From NCBI GenBank assembly GCA_013214885.1, contig JABSRS010000240.1:1-5110 (forward strand): a stretch of DNA of 5,110 nt, read 5' to 3'. This stretch comes from Gammaproteobacteria bacterium. GTDB lineage: Bacteria > Pseudomonadota > Gammaproteobacteria > Enterobacterales > Psychrobiaceae. Positions 1 to 5,110 of the stretch are shown here, piece after piece; positions within the stretch are counted from its first letter, which is position 1, and every line of letters starts with the position of its first letter. Both the position numbers and the translations under genes were made by a program. The notes below the pieces were generated by a model that saw nothing but the letters and a program-made list of their open reading frames with translations, was not told the origin of the DNA and did not search any database.

Positions 1-1203
1 GAGCTGTTGCTCAAACAATTGCTTGGTTTTGCCCACTGGGCGTCTCAAATTAATATTAAGTGATATCGCATGTTCGGTCTGTTTGGCCACCGTAATCGCC
101 AAAGTCATCGGACCCATAAATTGATCTTGGTAAGCAATGTCGCCAAATTTTTTGCCGTAAATCCCAGTGCCAATCTGCTGGTTGATAAAGTTAACCAGTG
201 CACCGGCGTCATTGCTCGGCCAATGTTCTATATTGACCAACTGAGCTAAAAAAGCAATGGCGTTTAGGCCATCTTGTGGGCTCGACGAATGGGCTGAATT
301 GCCTTGGGCACTAATAATAAATTGGTCATTTTTAGTCGAGAAATTAAATTTTATTTGTGGATATTGCAACGCGCGTTGCTGTAATAAATCTTTAATCGAC
401 CCACTAACATTGTTTAACGTCACCGTTGCATCTTCAGGAATTTGGCTCGTAAACATCCCACCCGAAAAGTGACTAATGTAGGGTGCTACGATTGGGGCTT
501 GCCAAGAATCTTTGGTTTTAAAGTCTAAGTTAACCGCATTCCAGCCTTTTTCAGCCACGACCACTGGGTAACTAGAATCGATAGTTATATTGAGTTGGGG
601 CACCGTGTGCTGTTTTAAAAAAGCTCGGAAAGGGTCCCAATCAGACTCTTCGGTCAGGGCAACAATAAGCTCAATGGTCTTATCAAGTTTGACCCCTTTA
701 TCTTTGATTGCTTTCATGGCATAAAGTGCGGTCGCAATAGCACCTTTATCATCTTCGGTGCCTCGCGCAATTAACTTGCCAGGTTGCGAACTTTGGTCAA
801 GTATAAACGGGCTCTGGTGCCACTTTCGTGGGTCGGCTGGTTGGACGTCACCGTGAGTGATTATCCCTAGCTTATCAGTACTGCTGCCCATGCTGATGAC
901 CACAACGCCATCATAATCGATGTAATCAAACCCTAAGTCTTGCGCTTGTTGTTTTAAATAGAGTTTGAAATTAATAAATTCGGGATTTTTGGCAAGTTCA
1001 AGTCCTGCTACGGCAACTGTTTTAAATTGAACCATGTCGCGCAGAGTATCAATAACGGCTTGTTGATATTGTGATGTTGCATACTTAGCGGTGCTGACGG
1101 CGACAGCTGAAGGTGCAGCAGTAACCGCCACGGAGAGTGTCAGGGATGCAGCGGTAATTATTGTGCTAACTATCTGATGTGTCTTGGAAATACAATAACG
1201 CAA
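1..1203 (-). CDS. Secreted M20-family (PepV-like) dipeptidase, partial at 3' end
   Basis: An open frame of 401 codons with no stop runs from 1203 off the left edge, so the C-terminus is missing. The family (M20, di-zinc, PepV/carnosinase type) cleaves dipeptides. Metal and catalytic residues are visible in order: H117 and D119 in THGDVQP, bridging D151 in GTEDDKG, catalytic E185 and metal-binding E186 in LTEES, and D209 before the YPVVVAEKG strand. H305 in GNSAHSSSP marks the lid domain. The last metal histidine expected near residue 430-450 falls outside the window. Residues 1-35 form a signal peptide (basic start, hydrophobic 11-29, small residues near 30-35), so the enzyme probably acts in the periplasm or outside the cell. 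There is no ATG before codon 57, which lies inside the catalytic domain. The TTG at 1203, preceded by AGGAAAA, is therefore the best start. It lies 83 nt downstream of the PAS gene on the same strand. Family assignment is firm; substrate is unknown. Confidence 0.9.
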   Translation of the reverse strand, partial: MRYCISKTHQIVSTIITAASLTLSVAVTAAPSAVAVSTAKYATSQYQQAVIDTLRDMVQFKTVAVAGLELAKNPEFINFKLYLKQQAQDLGFDYIDYDGVVVISMGSSTDKLGIITHGDVQPADPRKWHQSPFILDQSSQPGKLIARGTEDDKGAIATALYAMKAIKDKGVKLDKTIELIVALTEESDWDPFRAFLKQHTVPQLNITIDSSYPVVVAEKGWNAVNLDFKTKDSWQAPIVAPYISHFSGGMFTSQIPEDATVTLNNVSGSIKDLLQQRALQYPQIKFNFSTKNDQFIISAQGNSAHSSSPQDGLNAIAFLAQLVNIEHWPSNDAGALVNFINQQIGTGIYGKKFGDIAYQDQFMGPMTLAITVAKQTEHAISLNINLRRPVGKTKQLFEQQL

Positions 1204-1209
1204 AATGAC

Positions 1210-1216
1210 TTTTCCT
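1210..1216 (-). promoter_or_regulatory. Ribosome binding site supporting a TTG start
   Basis: On the minus strand AGGAAAA lies six bases before the TTG at 1203. No in-frame ATG exists between the upstream in-frame TAA and the signal-peptide region, so this purine run decides the choice of TTG as start. The alternative ATT codon at 1206 would sit too close to the site. Confidence 0.55.
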
Positions 1217-1286
1217 GTTACTACAATGAGAAAAGCGATCGTGCGTTATTTTGAGCTAATTAGCAACTAATAGTATCGGTGTTAGA

Positions 1287-1769
1287 TTAATCCGCTTGAC
1301 TGGATCTAGTGAGTTCTTTGATTCGTTGATTGGCCGCTTGTAGCGCAATGCTTTTGGTGGCGCTGTCAGTAACATCGTAAATAATTAAACTAATCTGCTC
1401 AATTTGGCCTGTTAGTGACATGAGAGGAATAATAGTGACATTTTGATACATAAAATCAACGGTACCAGTGATAGGGCGGTAGTTGTCAAACTTAAACAGG
1501 TAGTCACGTTGTTGCCAGGTGATAAATGACTGATTTTGGATGGTGCGCACAGCAGCTATTTTTCGTCGAAACCATTTTTCAGGCAGTTGGGGGAATAAGC
1601 TAAACAAGTTTTGACCTTTGGCATCAGCGGAGTCAATATTACTGTGGTGCTCCATGAACCCATTCCAGATCTTAATATTAAAATCGTTATCTAGTACGAC
1701 CATGCCAGCATCAATGCTGTTGATCATACTCGCCATCCAATGAAATTCTTTAAAATCTAATCCACTCAT
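1287..1769 (-). CDS. Small stand-alone PAS-domain protein
   Basis: A 160-residue soluble protein with no signal peptide or membrane segment. Residues about 11-135 read as one PAS fold: an N-terminal helix (FHWMASMINSIDAG), the strand pair VVLDNDFNIKIWN with the usual W35-N36, helices around 50-75, and the closing strands ending in LIIYDVTD (129-135). Residues 136-156 form a polar helix like the linkers that join PAS to an output domain, but the protein ends there with RSSQAD and a stop. There is no kinase, GGDEF or EAL domain. It probably senses a ligand or redox state, or acts as a protein-protein partner of the response regulator, whose gene it overlaps by four bases (ATGA, 1766-1769). That overlap implies translational coupling and shared stoichiometry. 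It could be a natural single-domain PAS protein or a PAS-GGDEF protein that has lost its output. PAS assignment is good; the signal is unknown. Confidence 0.8.
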   Translation of the reverse strand: MSGLDFKEFHWMASMINSIDAGMVVLDNDFNIKIWNGFMEHHSNIDSADAKGQNLFSLFPQLPEKWFRRKIAAVRTIQNQSFITWQQRDYLFKFDNYRPITGTVDFMYQNVTIIPLMSLTGQIEQISLIIYDVTDSATKSIALQAANQRIKELTRSSQAD

Positions 1770-2815
1770 GCTATTTGCTCATCCAAAAGATAATTTATTT
1801 TGTTGTTGAGAGTTTTTAATGAAGCCTGGGTGATTAAAATGATTAAATCACATTGAAAATCATGATCTTCAATCACATAGTTAATCTCAATTGCTAATAT
1901 TTCCTGCCAGTTTCTTGATCCCGAATTAATAATGTCATCGACACTGCGATGCAAGCCTAATAACTCGGGGTGAGATTGGCTAAATGCCACATCGAGTTGG
2001 TCTGAGATACCTTTGAGGAAAGCACCAATTAAAATATTGGACAAGTCGACCAACATTTCGCGCTCAGCTGCGTCATTAATTTCGCCTTCGTAGTGCATTA
2101 GTTTGGCCAGTCCATTTAATGATGAATCATAAAACAGTATTAAGGCTTCTCCTGAAATCCCACTGCCAATATAGCCCTGACAAACTGCAGAGATCCCTTG
2201 TTGTTGATCTGCAGCTTTTAGCATCATGTGTAATTCACTGCTGGCTAAAATGTTTACGTTAGGAATAGGCAACTGGACGGTAACATCGAATACTCTAGCG
2301 AGTAAATCACCAGCTCGGCCCATCGCAACATTGGCAATTTCTTGGTAGGGGTCAAGATTTAGCTGGCTATCTTGAGAAACTCGTAATTTGTCGCATTGCA
2401 CCTCAACGGGAAATTCTTTTAACAACTCAGAGGTCAACAGATCTTCTTCGCGCAAAATTCCATAATTGGTTAACACCGATTTCACTTTTTCTTTGGCGGT
2501 TGGTTTTTTGATAAAATCTAAGGCGCCGAGGGCTTTAACTCGTTTAAATGCCTCGGGCTGAATATCACCAGATACCACGATGGTTAACGTTGGGAGATCT
2601 TGCTGTGAAATTATTTCGAGGGTGCCATAGCCATCTAATACTGGCATGTTTAAATCTAGAAACAGAATATCAGCTTTTCCCGCTTTTATTGCAGCAATTG
2701 CTTGCTCGCCATTTTCAGCGAAAGAAATGCTCACATCCCAATTGTCAGGCAAGGATCGAACCATTTGCTTACGCGCAAACGAAGAATCATCACATATTAA
2801 AATAGGTATAGTCAT
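1766..2815 (-). CDS. Response regulator: CheY-like receiver fused to CheC-type phosphatase domain
   Basis: A 349-residue cytoplasmic protein. Residues 1-120 are a receiver domain: acidic pair D9-D10, phospho-acceptor D54 in LFLDLNMP, S82 in VVSGD, and K104 in FIKKP. Residues about 150-345 are a CheC/CheX-like domain. The CheC signature (D/S)xxxExxN-x22-P is met exactly by D155-E159-N162-P185. A second copy appears as E253-D257-N260-P283, with Asp in place of the catalytic Glu. CheC proteins dephosphorylate CheY-P, so this fusion could act as a phosphatase on its own receiver or another one, with phosphorylation gating activity. There is no DNA-binding, GGDEF or HD-GYP output. A short linker (about 121-150) joins the two parts. 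The gene heads a minus-strand operon and overlaps the PAS gene by ATGA. The start ATG at 2815 has GGA seven bases upstream and gives the canonical receiver N-terminus (MTIPILICDDS). Domain assignment is firm; the pathway partner is inferred. Confidence 0.88.
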   Translation of the reverse strand: MTIPILICDDSSFARKQMVRSLPDNWDVSISFAENGEQAIAAIKAGKADILFLDLNMPVLDGYGTLEIISQQDLPTLTIVVSGDIQPEAFKRVKALGALDFIKKPTAKEKVKSVLTNYGILREEDLLTSELLKEFPVEVQCDKLRVSQDSQLNLDPYQEIANVAMGRAGDLLARVFDVTVQLPIPNVNILASSELHMMLKAADQQQGISAVCQGYIGSGISGEALILFYDSSLNGLAKLMHYEGEINDAAEREMLVDLSNILIGAFLKGISDQLDVAFSQSHPELLGLHRSVDDIINSGSRNWQEILAIEINYVIEDHDFQCDLIILITQASLKTLNNKINYLLDEQIA

Positions 2816-2852
2816 GCTAATCCAGAGCTGTTAAATACTTGAAATAATTAAA

Positions 2853-2872
2853 ATCGATATATATCAATCGAT
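2853..2872. promoter_or_regulatory. Paired ATCGAT palindromes upstream of the response-regulator operon
   Basis: Two perfect ATCGAT palindromes (2853-2858 and 2867-2872) are separated by eight bases of AT sequence, 38-57 bases before the response-regulator start. The spacing of 14 bases centre to centre and the position in the presumed promoter zone make a regulator site possible. An ATACGTAT palindrome (2871-2878) overlaps the second site. No convincing -35/-10 pair was found on the minus strand here. In AT-rich DNA such short palindromes can arise by chance, so this is a weak call. Confidence 0.2.
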
Positions 2873-2904
2873 ACGTATTATTAATAACTTACCTTGTTTA
2901 TTCT

Positions 2905-2931
2905 GATATGCCAATAAAAAAGGCTGAGTAT
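2905..2931. repeat. Left copy of imperfect direct repeat (orphan half-terminator)
   Basis: GATATGCC, an A-rich run and AGGCTGAGTAT recur at 3157-3182 with only small indels around the GCC and in the A-run. The right copy carries the U-tract and one arm of the terminator of the minus-strand SH3 gene. This left copy has the same arm, but the matching arm AATATTCAGCC is missing next to it. It looks like a duplicated fragment of the terminator, on the other side of the 189-bp inverted-repeat element. Confidence 0.7.
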
Positions 2932-2995
2932 GAGTAAAGTGTTGCCACTTGAACAGCAAGTCGCTGTAAACCCATCACTACTTCGGCGGACTTCC

Positions 2996-3012
2996 TAATG
3001 CCACAGGCATTA
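2996..3012. repeat. Perfect inverted repeat inside the MITE-like element
   Basis: Seven-base arms TAATGCC and GGCATTA flank the loop ACA. No T-run follows on either strand, so this is not a typical intrinsic terminator. It more likely contributes to the folded structure of the repeat element. Confidence 0.6.
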
Positions 3013-3066
3013 CGGTTCTGCTTTCGTTCGGAGTTCTGGCGCAGCATCTCGGCAATTGCTCTAATA

Positions 3067-3084
3067 TCTTACATCCATGTAAGA
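3067..3084. repeat. Perfect inverted repeat near the right end of the MITE-like element
   Basis: Eight-base arms TCTTACAT and ATGTAAGA surround CC. The hairpin lies 15 bases inside the right terminal inverted repeat. As with the other internal palindrome there is no following T-run, so a terminator role is unlikely. Confidence 0.6.
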
Positions 3085-3156
3085 ACATGCTGCTCAAGCT
3101 TGCTTTATCAAATGCCAACACTTTCAATGAATTATGATCCCACAACAGCTAACTAA

Positions 3157-3182
3157 GATATAGCCATAAAAAGGCTGAGTAT
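3157..3182. repeat. Right copy of imperfect direct repeat
   Basis: GATATAGCC, an A-run and GGCTGAGTAT match the copy at 2905-2931 except for small indels. This copy overlaps the terminator of the SH3 gene and supplies its U-tract and 3' stem arm (minus-strand sense), so it is probably the ancestral copy. Confidence 0.7.
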
Positions 3183-3212
3183 TAAAAATTATTATATTTT
3201 CAATATTCAGCC
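3168..3212 (-). terminator. Rho-independent terminator of the SH3-domain gene
   Basis: Read on the minus strand, GGCTGAATATT (3212-3202) pairs with AATACTCAGCC (3183-3173) with one G-T type mismatch. The stem extends inward by five more A/T pairs after a single mismatch, leaving a six-base loop at 3190-3195. A TTTTT run follows at once (3172-3168). The structure begins 40 bases after the stop of the SH3 gene and points in its direction. The opposite strand lacks a T-run directly after the stem, so termination is mainly leftward. Confidence 0.85.
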
Positions 3213-3252
3213 AATTAAGTGGTATTTTTTATGACATTAACGGTGTGTTAGA

Positions 3253-3837
3253 TTAAGACCAGTTACCGCTTTTCTTCTTCTTTTTAGGCAGAAATGTTAA
3301 TGCAATGCCAAAAAGAATGCTGATGCCAACCAAGATGCCGCCATTGATAGCCCACTGCATTTTAATGTATTCTTCTTCTCCATTAAGTTGGGACAATGCT
3401 GACTTTTCAGAAGATTGCGCCTGACTTAACTTGGCATTAGTTGAATCAAGTGCCTGCTCAAGTTGGTTTATTTTAGCCGTTGCTTGCAGTAACTGTTCAC
3501 TGGTTGTTGATTTATCTTGATTTAGTTGCGAAAACTGTTGCTGAAGATTTTTGTAGGCGATACGAACACTAGGAGCTTTTGATGTGAACTCTGCTTTAAC
3601 CCAGCCAGTACGTTTTTTTGCGTCAGTGATCTGAACATAAGTGCCATCTTCAGAGGTACTGATTATTTCTACTTTTGCACCAGCGGTAATACTACCAATT
3701 ATTTTGTACTTGGTACTAGGCCCACTGTGCATGAAAGTATAAAGATTGTCGCTAATATATCCCGACGCGGCAAACAATCCAAAAGATGAAAATAACGCTA
3801 GGAAAGCGATTAATTGTACGAAAAATTTAAACATCAT
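3253..3837 (-). CDS. YgiM-like SH3-domain protein with coiled coil and C-terminal membrane anchor
   Basis: A 194-residue protein with the layout of the YgiM family (SH3 and anchor domain). A signal peptide covers residues 1-24 (hydrophobic 5-22, ending FAAS). A bacterial SH3 domain covers about 25-87, with GYISDNLYTFMHSGPSTKYKIIGSI at its start and TGWV near its end. A Gln/Ser-rich coiled coil covers about 92-155. One transmembrane segment (about 161-183) and a basic tail PKKKKK follow. The positive tail implies that the SH3 part faces the periplasm and the tail the cytoplasm. Bacterial SH3 domains often bind peptidoglycan or envelope peptides; the exact role of this family is not established. 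Two ATG codons are adjacent. AGGA lies six bases before the second (3834) but only three before the first (3837), so the true start may be 3834. It is a single gene with its own terminator and a promoter region shared divergently with the binding-protein gene. Length is close to E. coli YgiM (about 206). Confidence 0.88.
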   Translation of the reverse strand: MMFKFFVQLIAFLALFSSFGLFAASGYISDNLYTFMHSGPSTKYKIIGSITAGAKVEIISTSEDGTYVQITDAKKRTGWVKAEFTSKAPSVRIAYKNLQQQFSQLNQDKSTTSEQLLQATAKINQLEQALDSTNAKLSQAQSSEKSALSQLNGEEEYIKMQWAINGGILVGISILFGIALTFLPKKKKKSGNWS

Positions 3838-4006
3838 AAATCCTATTGATTAACTGTGGTACATCCTATTATGTTGTGGAAATTACTGCAATAAATAGTC
3901 GTATTTTTTGATTAAAATAATATCGATTCGACTGATTTTGTTGTGTATCGCGGTTTGTTGGAGTAGCTTTATAATTATATTGGATTAACAGATCCATGAA
4001 GTTGAC
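3838..4006. other. Divergent intergenic region
   Basis: 169 AT-rich bases separate the SH3 gene (leftward) from the binding-protein gene (rightward) and must hold both promoters. A TCGATTCGA palindrome sits at 3923-3931. A TATAAT for the rightward gene is at 3970-3975. No riboswitch-like or terminator-like structure was recognised. A six-codon ATG frame (3996-4016, MKLTWK) overlaps the start of the binding-protein gene and is probably fortuitous. Confidence 0.5.
3970..3975 (+). promoter_or_regulatory. Candidate -10 element for the binding-protein operon
   Basis: A perfect TATAAT lies 31 bases before the first candidate start codon. No good -35 hexamer lies 16-18 bases upstream, so an activator would be needed if this is the true promoter. 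In such AT-rich DNA a chance match is possible. Confidence 0.35.
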
Positions 4007-4945
4007 ATGGAAGTGAATAAAAATATGCAGCGTAAGTCTATTTTAAGAGATCGGTCGACAAGAGCAATGCTAGTACTGGTCGGTGGTTTGTTATTTTCAG
4101 CGGTGACGATAGCCCAAACTCTGGTGCTTGCCCAAGTTACTGAACGTCCCAAGAAAGATTTTAGAGAATTACGACCCATGGTTACGTATATGGCCGAGCA
4201 ATTAAGTTCTGTTGGTATTACTAAAGGGGAAGTTAGGCTATTTAGTGATGTTGAGGAATTAATCAAAGCGGTAAAAGAAGGCAAAGTACATTGGATAACG
4301 GAAACTTCCTATACGGCTGCCAGATTGATTCATGAGGCAAACGCGAAGTTAATTGTTACGAAATGGAAAAAAGGTCAAAAAAACTATTCAAGTATTATTT
4401 ATACCTCAGCCAAAAGTGACATCAAGGATGTTTCACAACTGGCAGGCAAGACGATTGCTTTTGAAAATCCTGAATCATTTTCCAGTTATTTTATCCCAAG
4501 ATTATACTTAGAAAGCCAAGGGTTATCACTTGAGTACCAATCCAATGTCCGAATGTCTCCTAAGCCCTTATCCGTTGGTTATGTTTTTAGCAATAATGAA
4601 AAAAATAATGTGCTTTGGGTCGATAAGCATTTAGTCGCAGCAGGTGTTGTAAATGACGGAGATTGGTCAAATGAGCAGCGCGTTCCCTTATCGATAAAAC
4701 AAGACTTAAGAGTTTTATACCAATCAAAGCCCTATCCAAGGGCATTTGAAATTGTTGGCCCAGGGTTAGATAGTAAGATTGCGGAGGCATTACGAAAAAA
4801 ATTACTGGCGATGAATGATGGTGCTGATAAGGATATTTTATTTCGTTATGAAAAATCGACAGGTTTTTCACCAATAACCCCTGCCAACTATCAACAATTG
4901 AGTGATGTTTATCAACGAAGTTTGCAGTGGAAAAATCATGAATAG
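4007..4945 (+). CDS. Periplasmic PhnD-type (phosphate/phosphonate-like) substrate-binding protein
   Basis: 312 residues in the size and fold class of PhnD-like periplasmic binding proteins. After a basic start and hydrophobic segment (about 20-36, probable cleavage after TIA) the mature chain opens with the first strand TLVLAQVTERPKK and the helix ELRPMVTYMAEQL. This matches the family's usual opening of strand, then RPL-x-x-YL helix. The middle has EGKVHWITETSY (92-102) and the hinge block DVSQLAGKTIAFENPESFSSYFIP (141-164). That block corresponds to the family's LKGKTIAF-(D)P-x-S ligand loop, here with S157, S159 and S160. The ligand cannot be read from sequence and need not be a phosphonate. 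No permease or ATPase is in view. The gene overlaps by eight bases a membrane protein, suggesting a ligand-sensing pair. An alternative start at 4025 (M7) keeps the whole signal peptide; the ribosome site for either is weak. Confidence 0.82.
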   Translation: MEVNKNMQRKSILRDRSTRAMLVLVGGLLFSAVTIAQTLVLAQVTERPKKDFRELRPMVTYMAEQLSSVGITKGEVRLFSDVEELIKAVKEGKVHWITETSYTAARLIHEANAKLIVTKWKKGQKNYSSIIYTSAKSDIKDVSQLAGKTIAFENPESFSSYFIPRLYLESQGLSLEYQSNVRMSPKPLSVGYVFSNNEKNNVLWVDKHLVAAGVVNDGDWSNEQRVPLSIKQDLRVLYQSKPYPRAFEIVGPGLDSKIAEALRKKLLAMNDGADKDILFRYEKSTGFSPITPANYQQLSDVYQRSLQWKNHE

Positions 4946-5110
4946 ATTGTCAATGTCTGCTAGGTTTGGTGGGTTACTGGCCTTGTCAGGGATCATCTCT
5001 GCCGCACTTATTTTTATTGCTAGTGTATTATTTAGTCAAAGTATGCAGCAAGACCTAGCATTGACAGGTCACAAACAAATTCAAAATGCAGTGAGCGCCC
5101 AGATCATTAG
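4938..5110 (+). CDS. Membrane protein, probable sensor partner of the binding protein, partial at 3' end
   Basis: The first 57 codons are present, beginning with an ATG inside the last codons of the binding-protein gene (8-nt overlap, different frame) and preceded by GTGGA. The protein starts MNRLSMSARFGG, has one strong transmembrane helix at about 11-33 (GLLALSGIISAALIFIASVLF), then a polar, Gln-rich helical stretch that would lie in the periplasm. A short basic N-terminus, one helix and a periplasmic helical region are typical of histidine kinases, GGDEF/EAL proteins and chemoreceptors. The output domain lies outside the window, so the class cannot be told. The overlap with a binding-protein gene suggests that it reads the state of that protein. 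An ABC permease is less likely because such proteins do not usually start with a single helix followed by a long polar stretch. Confidence 0.7.
   Translation, partial: MNRLSMSARFGGLLALSGIISAALIFIASVLFSQSMQQDLALTGHKQIQNAVSAQII

Larger units (their letters stand above)
2936..3124. mobile_element. MITE-like non-coding element with terminal inverted repeats
   Basis: The left end (2936-2960, beginning AAAGTGTTGCCA) and the reverse complement of the right end (3099-3124, beginning AAAGTGTTGGCA) match over 25/26 bases. There are three mismatches and one indel, and both end in AGCAAG. Inside are two further perfect palindromes: TAATGCC-ACA-GGCATTA (2996-3012) and an eight-base-arm hairpin around TACATCCATGTA (3067-3084). 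The interior is clearly richer in G and C than the AT-rich flanks and has no credible gene, so it would be non-autonomous if mobile. No clean short target-site duplication touches the inverted repeats. Instead a longer imperfect direct repeat lies outside (2905-2931 and 3157-3182). It could instead be a dispersed structured intergenic repeat of another kind. Mobility is inferred from structure only. Confidence 0.55.

Noticed and set aside
257..472. Plus-strand 71-codon open frame
   Set aside because: It lies antisense within the dipeptidase gene, whose catalytic motifs are clear; the peptide has no recognisable features.
2548..2834. Two plus-strand open frames (2548-2805 and 2646-2834)
   Set aside because: Both are antisense shadows of the receiver domain with its conserved D9, D54, S82 and K104; the products look random and lack family features.
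2996..3084. Internal palindromes considered as intrinsic terminators
   Set aside because: Neither is followed by a T-run on either strand, and they do not lie directly after a gene end.
2980..3090. Short minus-strand frame inside the MITE-like element starting MFLHGCK (about 36 codons)
   Set aside because: It is short, has no ribosome site, and coincides with the palindromes of the element; more likely a by-product of the repeat sequence than a gene.
2905..3182. Direct repeats considered as the start of a CRISPR array or as att sites
   Set aside because: Only two copies about 250 bases apart, with indels; no cas, integrase or tRNA gene is in view.
3996..4016. Six-codon frame MKLTWK upstream of and overlapping the binding-protein start, considered as a leader peptide
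   Set aside because: Very short, no attenuator hairpin nearby and no run of regulatory codons; chance is the simplest explanation.
3985..4284. Minus-strand 99-codon open frame
   Set aside because: Antisense to the signal peptide and first domain of the binding protein; low-complexity Ser/Thr-rich product without a plausible start signal.
4587..4874. Minus-strand 95-codon open frame
   Set aside because: Antisense to the C-terminal half of the binding protein; His/Tyr-rich product typical of a shadow frame.

Overview
The window looks like chromosomal DNA from a marine gammaproteobacterium of the Alteromonadales type (Shewanella/Colwellia-like). This rests on the AT-rich composition, a YgiM-type SH3 membrane protein, a secreted M20 dipeptidase and several signalling genes. 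It is an inference from gene content and base composition; there is no rRNA or other marker to fix the taxon.

Left part (1-2815, all minus strand, transcribed right to left): a receiver-CheC fusion response regulator leads, overlapping by ATGA a small stand-alone PAS protein. After an 83-nt gap comes a signal-peptide-bearing M20 (PepV-like) dipeptidase that begins at TTG and runs off the left edge. The first two genes are almost certainly one signalling operon. The dipeptidase may be read through from it or have its own promoter.

Middle (2816-3252, no gene): the upstream region of the response regulator with a pair of ATCGAT sites, then a 189-bp GC-richer insert with imperfect 25/26-bp terminal inverted repeats (a MITE-like element). 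An imperfect ~26-bp direct repeat flanks the insert. The right copy of that repeat forms half of a strong intrinsic terminator for the next minus-strand gene. The left copy is an orphan half-terminator.

Right part: a minus-strand YgiM-like SH3/coiled-coil/membrane-anchor protein (3253-3837), a 169-nt divergent promoter region, then a plus-strand pair. The pair is a periplasmic PhnD-type substrate-binding protein (4007-4945) overlapping by 8 nt the start of a membrane protein cut by the right edge. The overlap suggests that the binding protein feeds a membrane-bound sensor rather than a transporter, but the output domain lies outside the window.

No tRNA, rRNA, CRISPR array, transposase or phage gene was seen. 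The points most worth checking are the duplicated CheC active sites with one Glu-to-Asp change, the PAS protein that stops exactly where a GGDEF domain would normally begin, the MITE-like element with its duplicated terminator arm, and the binding-protein/sensor pair.
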